Positions 18,044 to 27,185 of a stretch of DNA of 64,000 nucleotides are shown here, piece by piece. This stretch comes from Thermophilibacter immobilis (GTDB lineage Bacteria > Actinomycetota > Coriobacteriia > Coriobacteriales > Atopobiaceae). The stretch spans positions 1,674,001 through 1,738,000 of the forward strand of contig NZ_CP063767.1 of assembly GCF_015277515.1 (NCBI RefSeq), read 5' to 3'. The position numbers and the translations under genes were made by a program. The notes beneath the pieces are model-generated. The model was not told where the DNA came from, ran no database searches, and worked only from the letters and a program-made list of their open reading frames with translations. Each line of letters starts with the position of its first letter. The first letter of the stretch is position 1.

Positions 18044-19552
18044 CTAGGCCTCGAGTCGCTCGGTCAGAAGCTGGTTGAAGGCCTTGGGATTGCCCGAGCC
18101 CCTGGCCGCCCTCATGCATTGCCCCACGAGAAACCCGACAACCTTCGTGTTGCCGTCGCGATACTGCTGGGCCTGGTCGGCGCAGCGGCCCAGGACCTCG
18201 TCCACGATGGCCGCAAGGGCCCCGGCGTCCGTGGACTGGCGCATGCCGCGGGCGTCCACGACAGCCTCGGGGTCGTCATCGGTGCCGTCCACCGCATCCA
18301 GGACCTCACGAGCCTGCGCGAACGTGATCGCGTCGGCGGCGAGAAGGCCCGCCAGGGAGGCGACCTGCGCGGGCGTGAGCGCGTCGTGGCCCGGGATGAG
18401 GTTGACCATCACCTTGGCGATGGTGGGCACGACCTTCTCGCCCGCGCTCGCGACGGCGCGCTCAAAGAGGGCGCTCGTGGCAGGGTCACCGGCGAGACGG
18501 GCCGCATCGGCGCGCTTGAGGCCAAAATCGGCCATGTAGCGGTCGCGCTTGGCGCGCGGCAGCTCGGGTATGCGCGCGCGGCAGCGCTCAATGAACTCGT
18601 CGGAGAGGTCGAACGGGGCGAGGTCGGGGTCCGGGAAGAGCCGGTAGTCGTCGGCCGTCTCCTTGACGCGCATCACCACGGTGCGCCTGCGCGAGGGCTC
18701 CCAGTGCCGCGTCTCCTGGTAGACGATGCCGCCCTCCTCGAGCGCCTCGGCCTGGCGGCAGATCTCGTACTCGAGGCCATCGTGGAGGCTCTTGAAGGAG
18801 TTGATGTTCTTGAGCTCGGTCTTGGTGCCCAGGCGGGTCTCGCCACGGCGACGCAGGCTCACGTTTCCGTCGCAGCGCATGGAGCCCGACTCGAGCGAGC
18901 AGTCGGAGATGCCGAGCGTGAGGAAGGTCTGGCGCAGCTCCTCCATGAACAGGCGCGCCTCCTCGGGAGTGCGCAGGTCGGGCTCGGTGACGAGCTCGAT
19001 GAGGGGCGTGCCGCAGCGGTTGTAGTCGATGAGGGACTCGGTGGCCTCGGTGATGCGGCCCTCCTCGCCGCCCACGTGCACCATCTTGGCGGCGTCCTCC
19101 TCCATGTGGATGCGCAGGATGCGAATGGGCGCTACGTAGGAGCCGTCGGCGGCCTTCTGGATCGTGGTGTCGGGGCGCTCGCGGGCGCCCTCGCCGTCGA
19201 CCTCCAGGTCCAGCTGGCCGTACATGCAGAAGGCGACCGGGCCCTGGGTGGTCTGGAAGTTCTTGGCCATGTCCGGATAGAAGTAGTGCTTGCGATAGAA
19301 CATCGAGTGGCGCTGGATCTGACAGCCGCAGGCCAGGCCCGCCATGACGATCGACTCGATGGCCTTCTCGTTGGGCACGGGCAGGGCTCCCGGCATGCCC
19401 AGGCAGACCGGGCAGACGTTGGTGTTGGGGGGGTCGTCGTGAGAGAGGCGGCAGTCGCAGAACATCTTGGTCTCGAGCGCGGTGAGCTCGGTGTGGACCT
19501 CGAGGCCGATGACGGCCTCCCAGTCCTGCAGCACCTCGGCGAGCTTCTTCAT
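18044..19552 (-). CDS. gatB: Asp-tRNA(Asn)/Glu-tRNA(Gln) amidotransferase subunit B
   Basis: 502 aa. GatB binds misacylated Glu-tRNA(Gln) or Asp-tRNA(Asn) and performs the kinase and transamidation steps with ammonia from GatA. It has the diagnostic start WEAVIGLEVHTEL, the zinc-site pattern CDCRLSHDDPPNTNVCPVCLG, then YRKHYFYPDMAKNFQTTQ and RCGTPLIELVTEPDLRTPEE. The C-terminus has the YqeY-like tRNA-binding tail (AARGSGNPKAFNQLL). It overlaps gatA at its start, so gatC-gatA-gatB form a tight operon. Confidence 0.97.
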   Translation of the reverse strand: MKKLAEVLQDWEAVIGLEVHTELTALETKMFCDCRLSHDDPPNTNVCPVCLGMPGALPVPNEKAIESIVMAGLACGCQIQRHSMFYRKHYFYPDMAKNFQTTQGPVAFCMYGQLDLEVDGEGARERPDTTIQKAADGSYVAPIRILRIHMEEDAAKMVHVGGEEGRITEATESLIDYNRCGTPLIELVTEPDLRTPEEARLFMEELRQTFLTLGISDCSLESGSMRCDGNVSLRRRGETRLGTKTELKNINSFKSLHDGLEYEICRQAEALEEGGIVYQETRHWEPSRRRTVVMRVKETADDYRLFPDPDLAPFDLSDEFIERCRARIPELPRAKRDRYMADFGLKRADAARLAGDPATSALFERAVASAGEKVVPTIAKVMVNLIPGHDALTPAQVASLAGLLAADAITFAQAREVLDAVDGTDDDPEAVVDARGMRQSTDAGALAAIVDEVLGRCADQAQQYRDGNTKVVGFLVGQCMRAARGSGNPKAFNQLLTERLEA

Positions 19553-21045
19553 CTGAGCTCACCCCCCCTCCCGGTGAAGTCGGGCGCCACGAGGCCCTGG
19601 GCGTCAAAGGACCGCTCGATCGCACGGGCAAAGGTGAGCAGCGTGCGGTCCTTGAACGCCGGCCCCTGGAGCTGCGCCGAGACGGGCAGGTGCGTGGCGT
19701 CGCCCAGGCCCAGGGGCACGGAGACGGCGCCGTTGCCCGCGATGTTGGCCGAGATCGTGAACAGGTCGGACGCGTACATCTGGGTGGGGTCGGAGATCTC
19801 GCCGAGCTTGAAGGCCGTGCGCGGCGAGGCCGGCATGAGGATGACGTCGCAGCGCTCCCAGGCACGCTCGTAGTCCTGGGTGATGAGGGTGCGCACCTGC
19901 TGGGCCGGGTAGTAGTAGCGCTCGTAGACGCCCGAGGAGAGCAGGTAGGCGCCCAGGAGCTGGCGGCGCTTGGCCTCCTCGCCAAAGCCGCGGGCGCGCG
20001 AGAGCGACGTCTGCTCGGCGAGCGTCGCGCATCCCGGCTCCTGATAGCCGTAGCGCACGCCGTCGAAGCGGGCCAGGTTGGAGAAGGCCTCGCAGGGCGC
20101 GATCACGTAGTAGGCCGCGATGGCCGAGGCGACGTGGGGAAGCTCAACCTCCACGAGCTCGGCCCCCTGGTCCACGAGGGCGCGCCCGGCGCGCTCGACG
20201 GCGCGGCGCACCTCGTCGGTGAGGCCGGCGGCCTCCATGAGCTCGGGCACCACGCCCACGCAACGTCCGCCCACGGGGTCTTCGAGGTGCGCGAGAAAGT
20301 CCACGGGGCAGTCCTGCGACGTGGAGTCATAGGGGTCACGGCCGCCGGACACGAGCGCGTTCATGGCCAGGGCAACGTCCTCGACGCGTCGGCCGAAGGG
20401 GCCCACCTGGTCGAGCGAGGACCCAAAGGCCACCACGCCATAGCGACTGACCGCGCCGTAGGTGGGCTTCATGCCCACCACGCCACACAGGGATGCCGGC
20501 TGGCGGATGGAACCGCCCGTGTCGGAGCCCAGGGCGACCGTGACCTCACCGGACGCGACGGACGCGGCCGAACCACCCGAGGAGCCGCCCGGCACGCGCT
20601 CAGTGTCCCAGGGGTTGAGCGTGGGGTGGAAGGCCGAGGACTCGGTGGAGGACCCAAAGGCGAACTCGTCCATGTTGGCCTTGCCCACGGGCGTGGCCCC
20701 GGCGTCGATGAGGCGCTGCACGCAGGTGGCCGTGAAGGTGGACTCGTAGCGCTCGAGCATGTGGGAGGCGCAGGTCGTGCGCGTGCCCACGAGGTGCATG
20801 TTGTCCTTCACCGCCACGGGCACGCCGGCGAGCGGCCCCAGGGGCGCCCCGGCCGCGCGTGCGGCGTCAGTCGCGGCGGCACGCTCGAGAGCGAGGTCGG
20901 CCGAGACCTGGAGCAGCGCCTGGACGTCCTGCTCGCGGGTCTCGACGGCGTCGAGAGCGGCGCGCGCGACCTCGACCGCCGAGAAGTCCCCCGCCCGGAC
21001 GCCCGCCGCGATGCGTGCGGCGGAGAGCTCGTCGACGTTGGCCAT
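19549..21045 (-). CDS. gatA: Asp-tRNA(Asn)/Glu-tRNA(Gln) amidotransferase subunit A
   Basis: Glutamine amidase subunit, 498 aa, of the amidase signature family. The Ser-cisSer-Lys triad is visible: the Lys in VPVAVKDNMHLVG, and the two Ser in PGGSSGGSAASVASGE with GSDTGGSIRQPASLCG. It releases ammonia from Gln for transfer by GatB. Coupled to gatC upstream (TGATG) and to gatB downstream. Confidence 0.97.
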   Translation of the reverse strand: MANVDELSAARIAAGVRAGDFSAVEVARAALDAVETREQDVQALLQVSADLALERAAATDAARAAGAPLGPLAGVPVAVKDNMHLVGTRTTCASHMLERYESTFTATCVQRLIDAGATPVGKANMDEFAFGSSTESSAFHPTLNPWDTERVPGGSSGGSAASVASGEVTVALGSDTGGSIRQPASLCGVVGMKPTYGAVSRYGVVAFGSSLDQVGPFGRRVEDVALAMNALVSGGRDPYDSTSQDCPVDFLAHLEDPVGGRCVGVVPELMEAAGLTDEVRRAVERAGRALVDQGAELVEVELPHVASAIAAYYVIAPCEAFSNLARFDGVRYGYQEPGCATLAEQTSLSRARGFGEEAKRRQLLGAYLLSSGVYERYYYPAQQVRTLITQDYERAWERCDVILMPASPRTAFKLGEISDPTQMYASDLFTISANIAGNGAVSVPLGLGDATHLPVSAQLQGPAFKDRTLLTFARAIERSFDAQGLVAPDFTGRGGELR

Positions 21046-21362
21046 CAGCGATCGCCCCCCTCGGCGCCCAGGATGGAGGGGACGCGGAAGCTGCGGTCGC
21101 GCGTCGAGCCCGCGTTGGAGAGCGCCACGTCAAGGGGCAGCGCGCGCTCGGTCGTATCGGGCACGTCGTCTGCCATCACGTTCGAGAGGTCACCGATGGG
21201 GTGGAAGGTGGGCTCGACGCCTGCGAGGTCGTACTCGCGTATGGGCTCGAGCAGCCCGACGGCCTCGTTCAAGTAGGTGGTCATCTCGTCGAGCTCCGCA
21301 TCCGTGAGGGCGATGCGCGCGTAGTCCGCGATGTCCGCCACGTCTTCTCTGGAAAGCGCCAT
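21045..21362 (-). CDS. gatC: Asp-tRNA(Asn)/Glu-tRNA(Gln) amidotransferase subunit C
   Basis: 105 aa. It wraps around GatA and stabilises the complex. MALSREDVADIADYARIALT and the later REYDLAGVEPTFHP are typical of GatC. The ATG at 21362 has a near-perfect ribosome site, AGGAGG, 5 nt upstream; an in-frame start 15 nt further up was rejected. First gene of the gatCAB operon. Confidence 0.95.
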   Translation of the reverse strand: MALSREDVADIADYARIALTDAELDEMTTYLNEAVGLLEPIREYDLAGVEPTFHPIGDLSNVMADDVPDTTERALPLDVALSNAGSTRDRSFRVPSILGAEGGDR

Positions 21363-21611
21363 GAATCCTCCTGTCACACATTCGTCTTCTCATCTTACGA
21401 CAAGGTGGGACGGGGTCCGCACACGCCAGACGGACCGAGACGCGCAGGCAACAATGGAAGAGGGAGCGGGCGGAAGAGGGCGGCCCGCGCACCCAACCTT
21501 ACGAAAGCGCAAGCCACAGACTAGGCACTTCGATGGCGTGCGGGCAGCGCCCATGAGACGCTGAGAACGTCAAGGGCCCGTCGGCCCCAGCCCACCCTGC
21601 GGAGGTTAGTC

Positions 21612-21704
21612 ATGAAGAAGGTCGCCCTTATCGCGTTCGTCGTCCTTGTCGGCCTTGCGGTCATTCTCGATGACGGCAGGCCGCACACGCGGCACACGCG
21701 GTAA
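21612..21704 (+). CDS. Possible 30-aa membrane microprotein
   Basis: A short ORF with a strong, well-spaced ribosome site (GGAGG, 6 nt before the ATG). The peptide begins MKKVALIAFVVLVGLAVILD, a positively charged N-terminus plus a single hydrophobic stretch, and ends in a basic tail (RPHTRHTR). This could be a small membrane protein, or the start of a degraded secreted protein. No homology is claimed. Confidence 0.35.
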   Translation: MKKVALIAFVVLVGLAVILDDGRPHTRHTR

Positions 21705-21722
21705 CGCACAGGAAACGCCGTC

Positions 21723-21893
21723 CTACCCTTCGTAGCCCGGCGCGTACCAGCAGGCCACGAAGTGTCCCGGCGACGCCTCGCGCAGCTCTGGCTCACCCTG
21801 GGCGCACGCGTCTTGGGCGTAGCGGCACCTCGTCCGGAACCGACATCCCTCAGGAACGTCCAGGGGGCTCGGAATCTCTCCTGAAAGGGCCGC
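21723..21893 (-). pseudogene. 3' remnant of an oligopeptide/dipeptide ABC transporter ATPase (OppF/DppF-like)
   Basis: The last 50 or so codons in this frame encode [20 protein letters not shown], then [16 protein letters not shown] and [10 protein letters not shown], followed by TAG. This is the C-terminal oligopeptide-binding extension (oligo_HPY, with its conserved cysteines) found only at the end of Opp/Dpp ATPases. No ABC cassette lies upstream. Similarity stops just before a 28-bp palindrome at 21897-21924, so the rest of the gene has been lost. Confidence 0.75.
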
Positions 21894-21896
21894 GCG

Positions 21897-21924
21897 CTCC
21901 CACAGGGTACGTACCCTGTGGGAG
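21897..21924. repeat. 28-bp perfect palindrome
   Basis: Each half is CTCCCACAGGGTAC or its exact complement, with no loop. It lies exactly at the upstream edge of the OppF/DppF remnant. It could be a recombination scar or a protein-binding site, or it could form a cruciform or terminator stem, although no U-tract follows. Confidence 0.7.
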
Positions 21925-22022
21925 AGACGGCGACGGGACCGGGTACTTGGGCAGTGTCGCCGCTCAAATGCCACTACGAAAAGAGCAATTGTTGTCTCAC
22001 CCTGTTTTTTGCCTCTCTCGGC

Positions 22023-22050
22023 TTGCCTTTAATTCCCTACTGATTAGTAT
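22023..22050 (+). promoter_or_regulatory. Candidate suf operon promoter with possible Rrf2 operator
   Basis: TTGCCT (22023-22028), 16 nt, TAGTAT (22045-22050). The core overlaps an imperfect dyad, AATTCCCT-ACTGATTAGT-ATGAATT (22031-22055), a candidate operator for the Rrf2 regulator encoded at the end of this operon. The operator role is inference. Confidence 0.5.
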
Positions 22051-22123
22051 GAATTGAGCCACCTTCGGGCGGTCGCAAGCAGCAGAAGTGCGCGGCGCGC
22101 GCACGCCCAGCAGAGGAGAGACA

Positions 22124-22903
22124 ATGGCAACGCAGCTACTCAACATAAGCTCCCTGTCCGCGGGGATCGAGGACAGGCCCATCCTGCACGGCGTCGACCT
22201 CACGGTCGGCGAGGGCGAGAGCCACGTGCTCATGGGTCCCAACGGGGCCGGCAAGTCCACGCTCGGCCACGTCATCATGGGTGACCCCGTCTATCAGGTC
22301 AGCTCCGGCACCATCACCTTCAACGGAGAGGACGTCACGGAGCTCTCCCCCGACAAGCGCTCGCTTGCCGGCATCTTCCTCTCCTACCAGGCTCCCGTCG
22401 AGGTTCCGGGCGTGCCCCTCTACAGCTTCCTGCGCACGATCTGTCAGATGCGCCCCGAGCTCAAGAGCACCGCACGCGAGTTCCGCAAGCGCGTGGGAGA
22501 GATCGCCGACCAGCTCGACCTCGAACAGAGCTTCCTCATGCGCGAGCTCAACGTAGGCTTCTCGGGCGGCGAGAAGAAGAAGATCGAGATGCTGCAGCTC
22601 CTGCTCCTGCGCCCCAAGCTCGCCATTCTCGACGAGACCGACTCGGGCCTGGACGTGGACGCCCTCGGCGTGGTCTCGCGCGGCATCGAGGCCTACCGCG
22701 AGCAGTGCGACGGCGCCCTCATCGTGATCACGCACAACACGCGCATCCTCGAGCGCATCGCCGTCGACCGCACGCACGTCATGGTCAAGGGCCGCATGGT
22801 GGCCGAGGGCCCGGCCGGCCTCATCGACGAAATCGACAAGACCGGCTTCGAGCGCTACGAGAGCGCCCTCGAGACCGAGGCTCTGGCGGGTGATGCCAAG
22901 TGA
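22124..22903 (+). CDS. sufC: FeS cluster assembly ATPase SufC
   Basis: Cytoplasmic ABC-type ATPase, 259 aa, that drives the SufBCD scaffold. Walker A is GPNGAGKSTLGHVIMG, the SufC-type signature is NVGFSGGEKKKIEMLQ and Walker B LAILDETDSGLDVDALGVV. The start ATG 22124 follows GGAGAG; an upstream in-frame start at 22088 was rejected. First gene of a six-gene block, overlapping sufB by four bases (GTGA). Confidence 0.96.
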   Translation: MATQLLNISSLSAGIEDRPILHGVDLTVGEGESHVLMGPNGAGKSTLGHVIMGDPVYQVSSGTITFNGEDVTELSPDKRSLAGIFLSYQAPVEVPGVPLYSFLRTICQMRPELKSTAREFRKRVGEIADQLDLEQSFLMRELNVGFSGGEKKKIEMLQLLLLRPKLAILDETDSGLDVDALGVVSRGIEAYREQCDGALIVITHNTRILERIAVDRTHVMVKGRMVAEGPAGLIDEIDKTGFERYESALETEALAGDAK

Positions 22904-24315
22904 GCAAGAAGCGCACCGAGGTCGCCGACGTCGATCGCTCCCTCTACGACTTCGTCATGCCCGAGGAGGGCTACGAGCGCTACAGCGACGGCCTCACCCC
23001 CGAGATAGTCCGGTCCATCTCGGCCAAGAAGGACGAGCCCGACTGGATGCTCCAGATGCGCCTCGACGCGCTGGAGACCTACCACGACCGTCAGATGGCC
23101 CCCAACTGGGGTCCGTCGATCGCCGGGCTCGACCTCGACCACATCTCGACCTACGTGGCCCCCAAGACCAAGCAGGCCAAGAGCTGGGACGACGTCCCGA
23201 CCGACATCAAGAACACCTTCGAGCGCCTGGGCATCCCGGCCGCCGAGCGCGAGAGCCTGGCCGGCGTGGGCGCCCAGTACGACTCCGAAATCGTCTATCA
23301 CAACATGCGCGATGAGGTCGCCAAGCAGGGCGTCGTCTACACCACCATCGAGGACGCGCTGCACGACCCCGAGCTCGAGCCCATGGTCCACGAGTACTTT
23401 GGCACGCTCATCCCGCCCTCGGACCACAAGTTCGCGGCCCTACACTACGCCGTGTGGTCCGGCGGCTCGTTCGTCTACGTGCCGGCCGGCGTCACTCTGG
23501 ACTACCCGCTGCAGAGCTACTTCCGCCTGAACGCCGCCGGCGCGGGCCAGTTCGAGCACACGCTCATCATCGTGGAGAAGGGTGCCGACCTGCACTTCAT
23601 CGAGGGTTGCTCGGCACCCAAGTACTACGAGGCCAATCTGCACGCCGGTGCGGTGGAGCTCTTCGTGAAGGACGGCGCACGCCTGCGCTACTCCACGATC
23701 GAGAACTGGTCCAAGAACATGTACAACCTCAACACCAAGCGCGCCAGCATCGGGGCGGACGCCAAGATGGAGTGGGTCTCGGGCAGCTTTGGCAGCCACG
23801 TCTCCTACCTCTACCCCACCACCATCCTGGCAGGCGATCGCTCGAGCTGCGAGTTCACCGGCATCACCTTCGCCGGTGCCACGCAGGACCTCGACACCGG
23901 CTGCAAGGTCATCCTGAACGGCGCCGACACCACGACCTCGGTGGACACCAAGTCCATCTCCAAGGACGGCGGCATCAACACCTTCCGGAGCTCCATCGTG
24001 GTGGGCAGGCACGCCGACCGCGCGCGCTGCACCGTGAGCTGCCAGTCGCTCATGCTCGACAACATCAGCCGCTCAGACACCATTCCCGCCATGGACGTGC
24101 GCAACGCGACCGCCCAGGTGGGCCATGAGGCCACGATCGGCCGCATCTCCGACGACACGATCCTCTACCTCATGAGCCGTGGCTGCTCGGAGGGCGAGGC
24201 TCGCACGCTCGTGGTCAACGGATTCGCCAATCCCGTCTCCAAGGAGCTCCCTATGGAGTACGCCGTGGAGATGAACAATCTCATTAAGCTCGAGATGGAA
24301 GGGGCCATCGGATAA
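22900..24315 (+). CDS. sufB: FeS cluster scaffold SufB
   Basis: 471 aa. SufB receives sulfur and builds the nascent FeS cluster in complex with SufC and SufD. Family landmarks are WMLQMRLDALETY, VVYTTIEDALHDPE, YVPAGVTLDYPLQSYFRLN, ILNGADTTTSVDTKSISKDG and DRARCTVSCQSLMLD. It uses a GTG start overlapping the sufC stop and ends where sufD begins (TAATG). Confidence 0.96.
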   Translation: MSKKRTEVADVDRSLYDFVMPEEGYERYSDGLTPEIVRSISAKKDEPDWMLQMRLDALETYHDRQMAPNWGPSIAGLDLDHISTYVAPKTKQAKSWDDVPTDIKNTFERLGIPAAERESLAGVGAQYDSEIVYHNMRDEVAKQGVVYTTIEDALHDPELEPMVHEYFGTLIPPSDHKFAALHYAVWSGGSFVYVPAGVTLDYPLQSYFRLNAAGAGQFEHTLIIVEKGADLHFIEGCSAPKYYEANLHAGAVELFVKDGARLRYSTIENWSKNMYNLNTKRASIGADAKMEWVSGSFGSHVSYLYPTTILAGDRSSCEFTGITFAGATQDLDTGCKVILNGADTTTSVDTKSISKDGGINTFRSSIVVGRHADRARCTVSCQSLMLDNISRSDTIPAMDVRNATAQVGHEATIGRISDDTILYLMSRGCSEGEARTLVVNGFANPVSKELPMEYAVEMNNLIKLEMEGAIG

Positions 24316-25445
24316 TGCTTACCAAGAACAGCCCCACGCCGCCCGAGGCGGGCGCGCAGGGAACCCTCACCCTCGAGCGCGTGAACACCGCCCCCGAGCA
24401 GACTTGGAACCGCCTGAACACCAACGACATCACGCTCAGCGTGCCCGTACGCTCCCGCAAGGGCAGCGTCTACTTCGCCCTGCCGCGCCTGTTCGACCGC
24501 GTCGAGTGCGGCATGGGCGAGCGCGTGCGCGACTGGGCCGTCTCCCAGGCTGCCGACGCGCGCTACGTGGAGGTCCCGGCGCGTACGGTGCGCGAGGAGC
24601 CCATCGTCGTGAGCATCAACGCCGATGCTGGCGAGGTCGCGGACACCGGCGTCATAGTCCGCGAGGGCGCCGAGGCCACGATCGTCGTGGCCGTCACGGG
24701 AGGGGCCGACCCCGCAGCCGCACACGCCACGTCCGGCTCGCTTCTGCGCGTCTTCGCCGAGGCCAAGTCCCATGTGAGCATCATCGAGATCATCGGCGTG
24801 GGCGAGGCTCAGCAGCACCTTGACAACGTGGGGATTTCCGCCGACGCTAACGCCCACGTCGAGGTGAGCCAGTTCGCGCTCGGCGGCGGAACGGTCGCGC
24901 TCGGCCTGGCCTGCGACCTCGCGGGCGCTCACGCGCGCATCGATCTCTCCTGCCGCTACCACGTCAACGGCGCGCAGGTGCTCGACGTCAACCACGTCGT
25001 GCGCCAGCGTGGTCGCATGACGCGCGCCGAGATCTCCGAGTCCGGCGTCCTGGAGGACGCTGCCAAGAAGAGCCTGCGCACCACGATCGACCTCATCCAC
25101 GGCGCCAAGGGTGCCAAGGGCAACGAGGCCGACACCGTCTTCGTGCTCGGTGACGACGTCGTCAACAAGACGGTCCCCGTCATCCTCTGTGACGAGGACG
25201 ACGTCTTGGGCAACCACGGCGCCACAATCGGTTCGGTGAGCCCCGAGCAGCTTGTCTATATCCAGAACCGCGGACTCTCCCTCAAGGAGGCCGAGCGGCT
25301 CTTCGTGCGCGCCCTGTTCGAGGACGCCATCATGAACGCCCCCGAGCCGGCCTCCCACGCCGCCGCGCTCGCCCAGGCCGAGCGCGTCCTCGGCGACGAG
25401 GTGGCCCACGACTTCGACGACGCGCGCACCACGAGCGAGGAGTAA
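24315..25445 (+). CDS. sufD: FeS cluster assembly protein SufD
   Basis: 376 aa, partner of SufB. The N-terminal part is diverged, but the beta-helix core typical of SufBD (LDNVGISADANAHVEVSQFA, HVNGAQVLDVNHVVRQRGRM) and the C-terminal GATIGSVSPEQLVYIQNRGL plus LKEAERLFVRALFEDAI are clear. Its start overlaps the sufB stop; sufS follows after 2 nt. Confidence 0.94.
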   Translation: MLTKNSPTPPEAGAQGTLTLERVNTAPEQTWNRLNTNDITLSVPVRSRKGSVYFALPRLFDRVECGMGERVRDWAVSQAADARYVEVPARTVREEPIVVSINADAGEVADTGVIVREGAEATIVVAVTGGADPAAAHATSGSLLRVFAEAKSHVSIIEIIGVGEAQQHLDNVGISADANAHVEVSQFALGGGTVALGLACDLAGAHARIDLSCRYHVNGAQVLDVNHVVRQRGRMTRAEISESGVLEDAAKKSLRTTIDLIHGAKGAKGNEADTVFVLGDDVVNKTVPVILCDEDDVLGNHGATIGSVSPEQLVYIQNRGLSLKEAERLFVRALFEDAIMNAPEPASHAAALAQAERVLGDEVAHDFDDARTTSEE

Positions 25446-25447
25446 TC

Positions 25448-26725
25448 ATGTCCATCTTTGGCCCCGACGCCCCTGACATCAGGAAGAACCCGTTCAAGGC
25501 GGACTTCCCGCTCCTGGCCTCCCACCCTGACCTCGCGTTTCTCGACAGCGCGGCCACAGCTCAGCGCCCCTCGTGCGTCCTCGACGCCCAGAGGCGATTC
25601 TACGAGACCATGAACGCCAATCCGCTGCGCGGCCTCTACAGCCTGTCCGTTGAGGCGACCGCCGCGATCGCGGACGTGCGTGCCCAGGTCGCGCAGCTCA
25701 TCGGCGCCATGGACGCCGACGGCCGCCCGGACGCCACCGACGTGATTTTCACGCGCAACACGAGCGAGTCGCTCAACCTCGTGGCCAAGTCCTTTGGCCC
25801 CTTCGTGCTCGGAGCCGGCGATGAGGTGGTCGTCACCATCATGGAGCACCACTCCAACCTCATCCCCTGGCAGCAGGCCTGTCACGCGTCGGGTGCCACC
25901 CTCGTCTACCTCTACCCGTCCGTCGACGGGACGCTCTCGGACGAGGAGATCGCCGCCAAGATCGGGTCGCGCACCAAGATCGTGGCCGTGGCGGAGGTCT
26001 CCAACATCATGGGGTGCCGCCTGCCCGTCGAGAAGATCGCGGCCGCCGCGCACGCCCAGGGCGCCTACGTGGTGGTCGACGGCGCGCAGTCCGTGCCGCA
26101 CCTGCCCATCGACGTGCGCGAGCTGGGTGCGGACTTCTTCGCGTTCTCGGCCCACAAGGCGCTCGGCCCCATGGGCGTCGGCGCGCTCTGGGGCAAGCAC
26201 GAGCTTCTCGACGCCATGGAGCCCATGCTCACGGGCGGCGAGATGATTGACTCCGTCACCGAGCAGGATGCCGTGTGGGCCCCTGTCCCCGAGAAGTTCG
26301 AGGCCGGCACGCAGGACGCCGCTGGCATCTACGCCACCGGCACGGCCCTGGGCTACCTCACGCAGGCTGTGGGCTACAAGACCGTATCCGCACGTGAGGC
26401 GGCGCTCGTCTCCTACGCGATGGGACGCCTCGGCGAGCTCGACTTCGTTGACCTCATCGGGTCCGCGGACCCTTCTCGCCATCATGGCGTCATCAGCTTC
26501 AACGTGCGCGACGTGCACCCGCACGACGTAGCGAGCATCCTTGACATGTCGGGCGTCTGCATCCGGGCGGGTCACCACTGCGCCGAGCCCCTTCTCTCCT
26601 GGCTCAAGGTGGAGAACCTCGCCAGCTGCCGCGCGAGCGTGGCCTTCTACAACGACGCAGCGGACGTCGACCGTCTGATCGACGCCCTCAACCAGGTTTG
26701 GCAGGTCTTCCATGGCAGTAACTGA
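25448..26725 (+). CDS. sufS: Cysteine desulfurase SufS
   Basis: PLP-dependent enzyme, 425 aa, that takes sulfur from cysteine for cluster assembly. The PLP lysine is Lys237 in FAFSAHKALGPMGVGALWG, and the catalytic Cys378 is in RAGHHCAEPLLSWL, the class II (SufS) pattern. FLDSAATAQRPSCVL near the N-terminus is also typical. Its 3' end overlaps sufU by 14 nt. Confidence 0.96.
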   Translation: MSIFGPDAPDIRKNPFKADFPLLASHPDLAFLDSAATAQRPSCVLDAQRRFYETMNANPLRGLYSLSVEATAAIADVRAQVAQLIGAMDADGRPDATDVIFTRNTSESLNLVAKSFGPFVLGAGDEVVVTIMEHHSNLIPWQQACHASGATLVYLYPSVDGTLSDEEIAAKIGSRTKIVAVAEVSNIMGCRLPVEKIAAAAHAQGAYVVVDGAQSVPHLPIDVRELGADFFAFSAHKALGPMGVGALWGKHELLDAMEPMLTGGEMIDSVTEQDAVWAPVPEKFEAGTQDAAGIYATGTALGYLTQAVGYKTVSAREAALVSYAMGRLGELDFVDLIGSADPSRHHGVISFNVRDVHPHDVASILDMSGVCIRAGHHCAEPLLSWLKVENLASCRASVAFYNDAADVDRLIDALNQVWQVFHGSN

Positions 26726-27149
26726 TCTCTATAACGCCGAGTTCATGGACCACGTGGCCCACCCGGACTACAAGTACGAGCTCGAGGACGCCACCTGCAC
26801 CCACGAGGGCGTGAACCCCTCGTGCGGCGACGAGCTGACCTTCTCGGTGCGCCTGGGAGACGACGGCACCATCGCCGAGGCCGCCTTCACGGGACACGGC
26901 TGCGCCATCAGCCAGGCGAGCGCCGACATCATGAGCGACCTCGTGACGGGCAAGACCCCCGAGGAAGCCATCGGGCTCTGCAAGCTCTTCAGGCAGATGC
27001 TCACCGGCGAGGTCACCGACGAGGCGGCGCTCGAGCCCCTCGAGGGCGGCGTGCTTCTGCGCGACATCGCCCACATGCCCGCCCGCGTCAAGTGCGCCGA
27101 GCTCGCCTGGCGCACGCTCGAGGAGATGCTCGAGGCACGCGAGGGGTAG
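26712..27149 (+). CDS. sufU: SufU sulfur acceptor/scaffold protein
   Basis: 145 aa, IscU/NifU-N fold. It opens LYNAEFMDHVAHPDYKYELE. The three conserved cysteines of SufU are in NPSCGDEL, GHGCAISQASADIMSDL and RVKCAELAWRTLEEML. SufU binds zinc and takes persulfide from SufS. It overlaps sufS, so translation is coupled. Confidence 0.94.
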   Translation: MAVTDLYNAEFMDHVAHPDYKYELEDATCTHEGVNPSCGDELTFSVRLGDDGTIAEAAFTGHGCAISQASADIMSDLVTGKTPEEAIGLCKLFRQMLTGEVTDEAALEPLEGGVLLRDIAHMPARVKCAELAWRTLEEMLEAREG

Positions 27150-27185
27150 GCGAGCGGATCCATCCACCAACTGGAAGGAGGCACC

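Larger units (their letters stand above)
21363..22123. other. Gene-poor region between gatC and sufC
   Basis: About 760 nt without an intact conventional gene. It carries a possible 30-aa ORF (21612-21704), the 3' remnant of an oligopeptide ABC ATPase gene (21723-21893), a 28-bp perfect palindrome (21897-21924) and the suf promoter (22023-22050). The mix suggests past deletion or insertion. Confidence 0.6.

Noticed and set aside
21521-21967. 148-aa reading frame on the minus strand
   Set aside because: Arg-rich, low-complexity composition typical of a wrong frame; the adjacent frame carries the real OppF/DppF-like tail.
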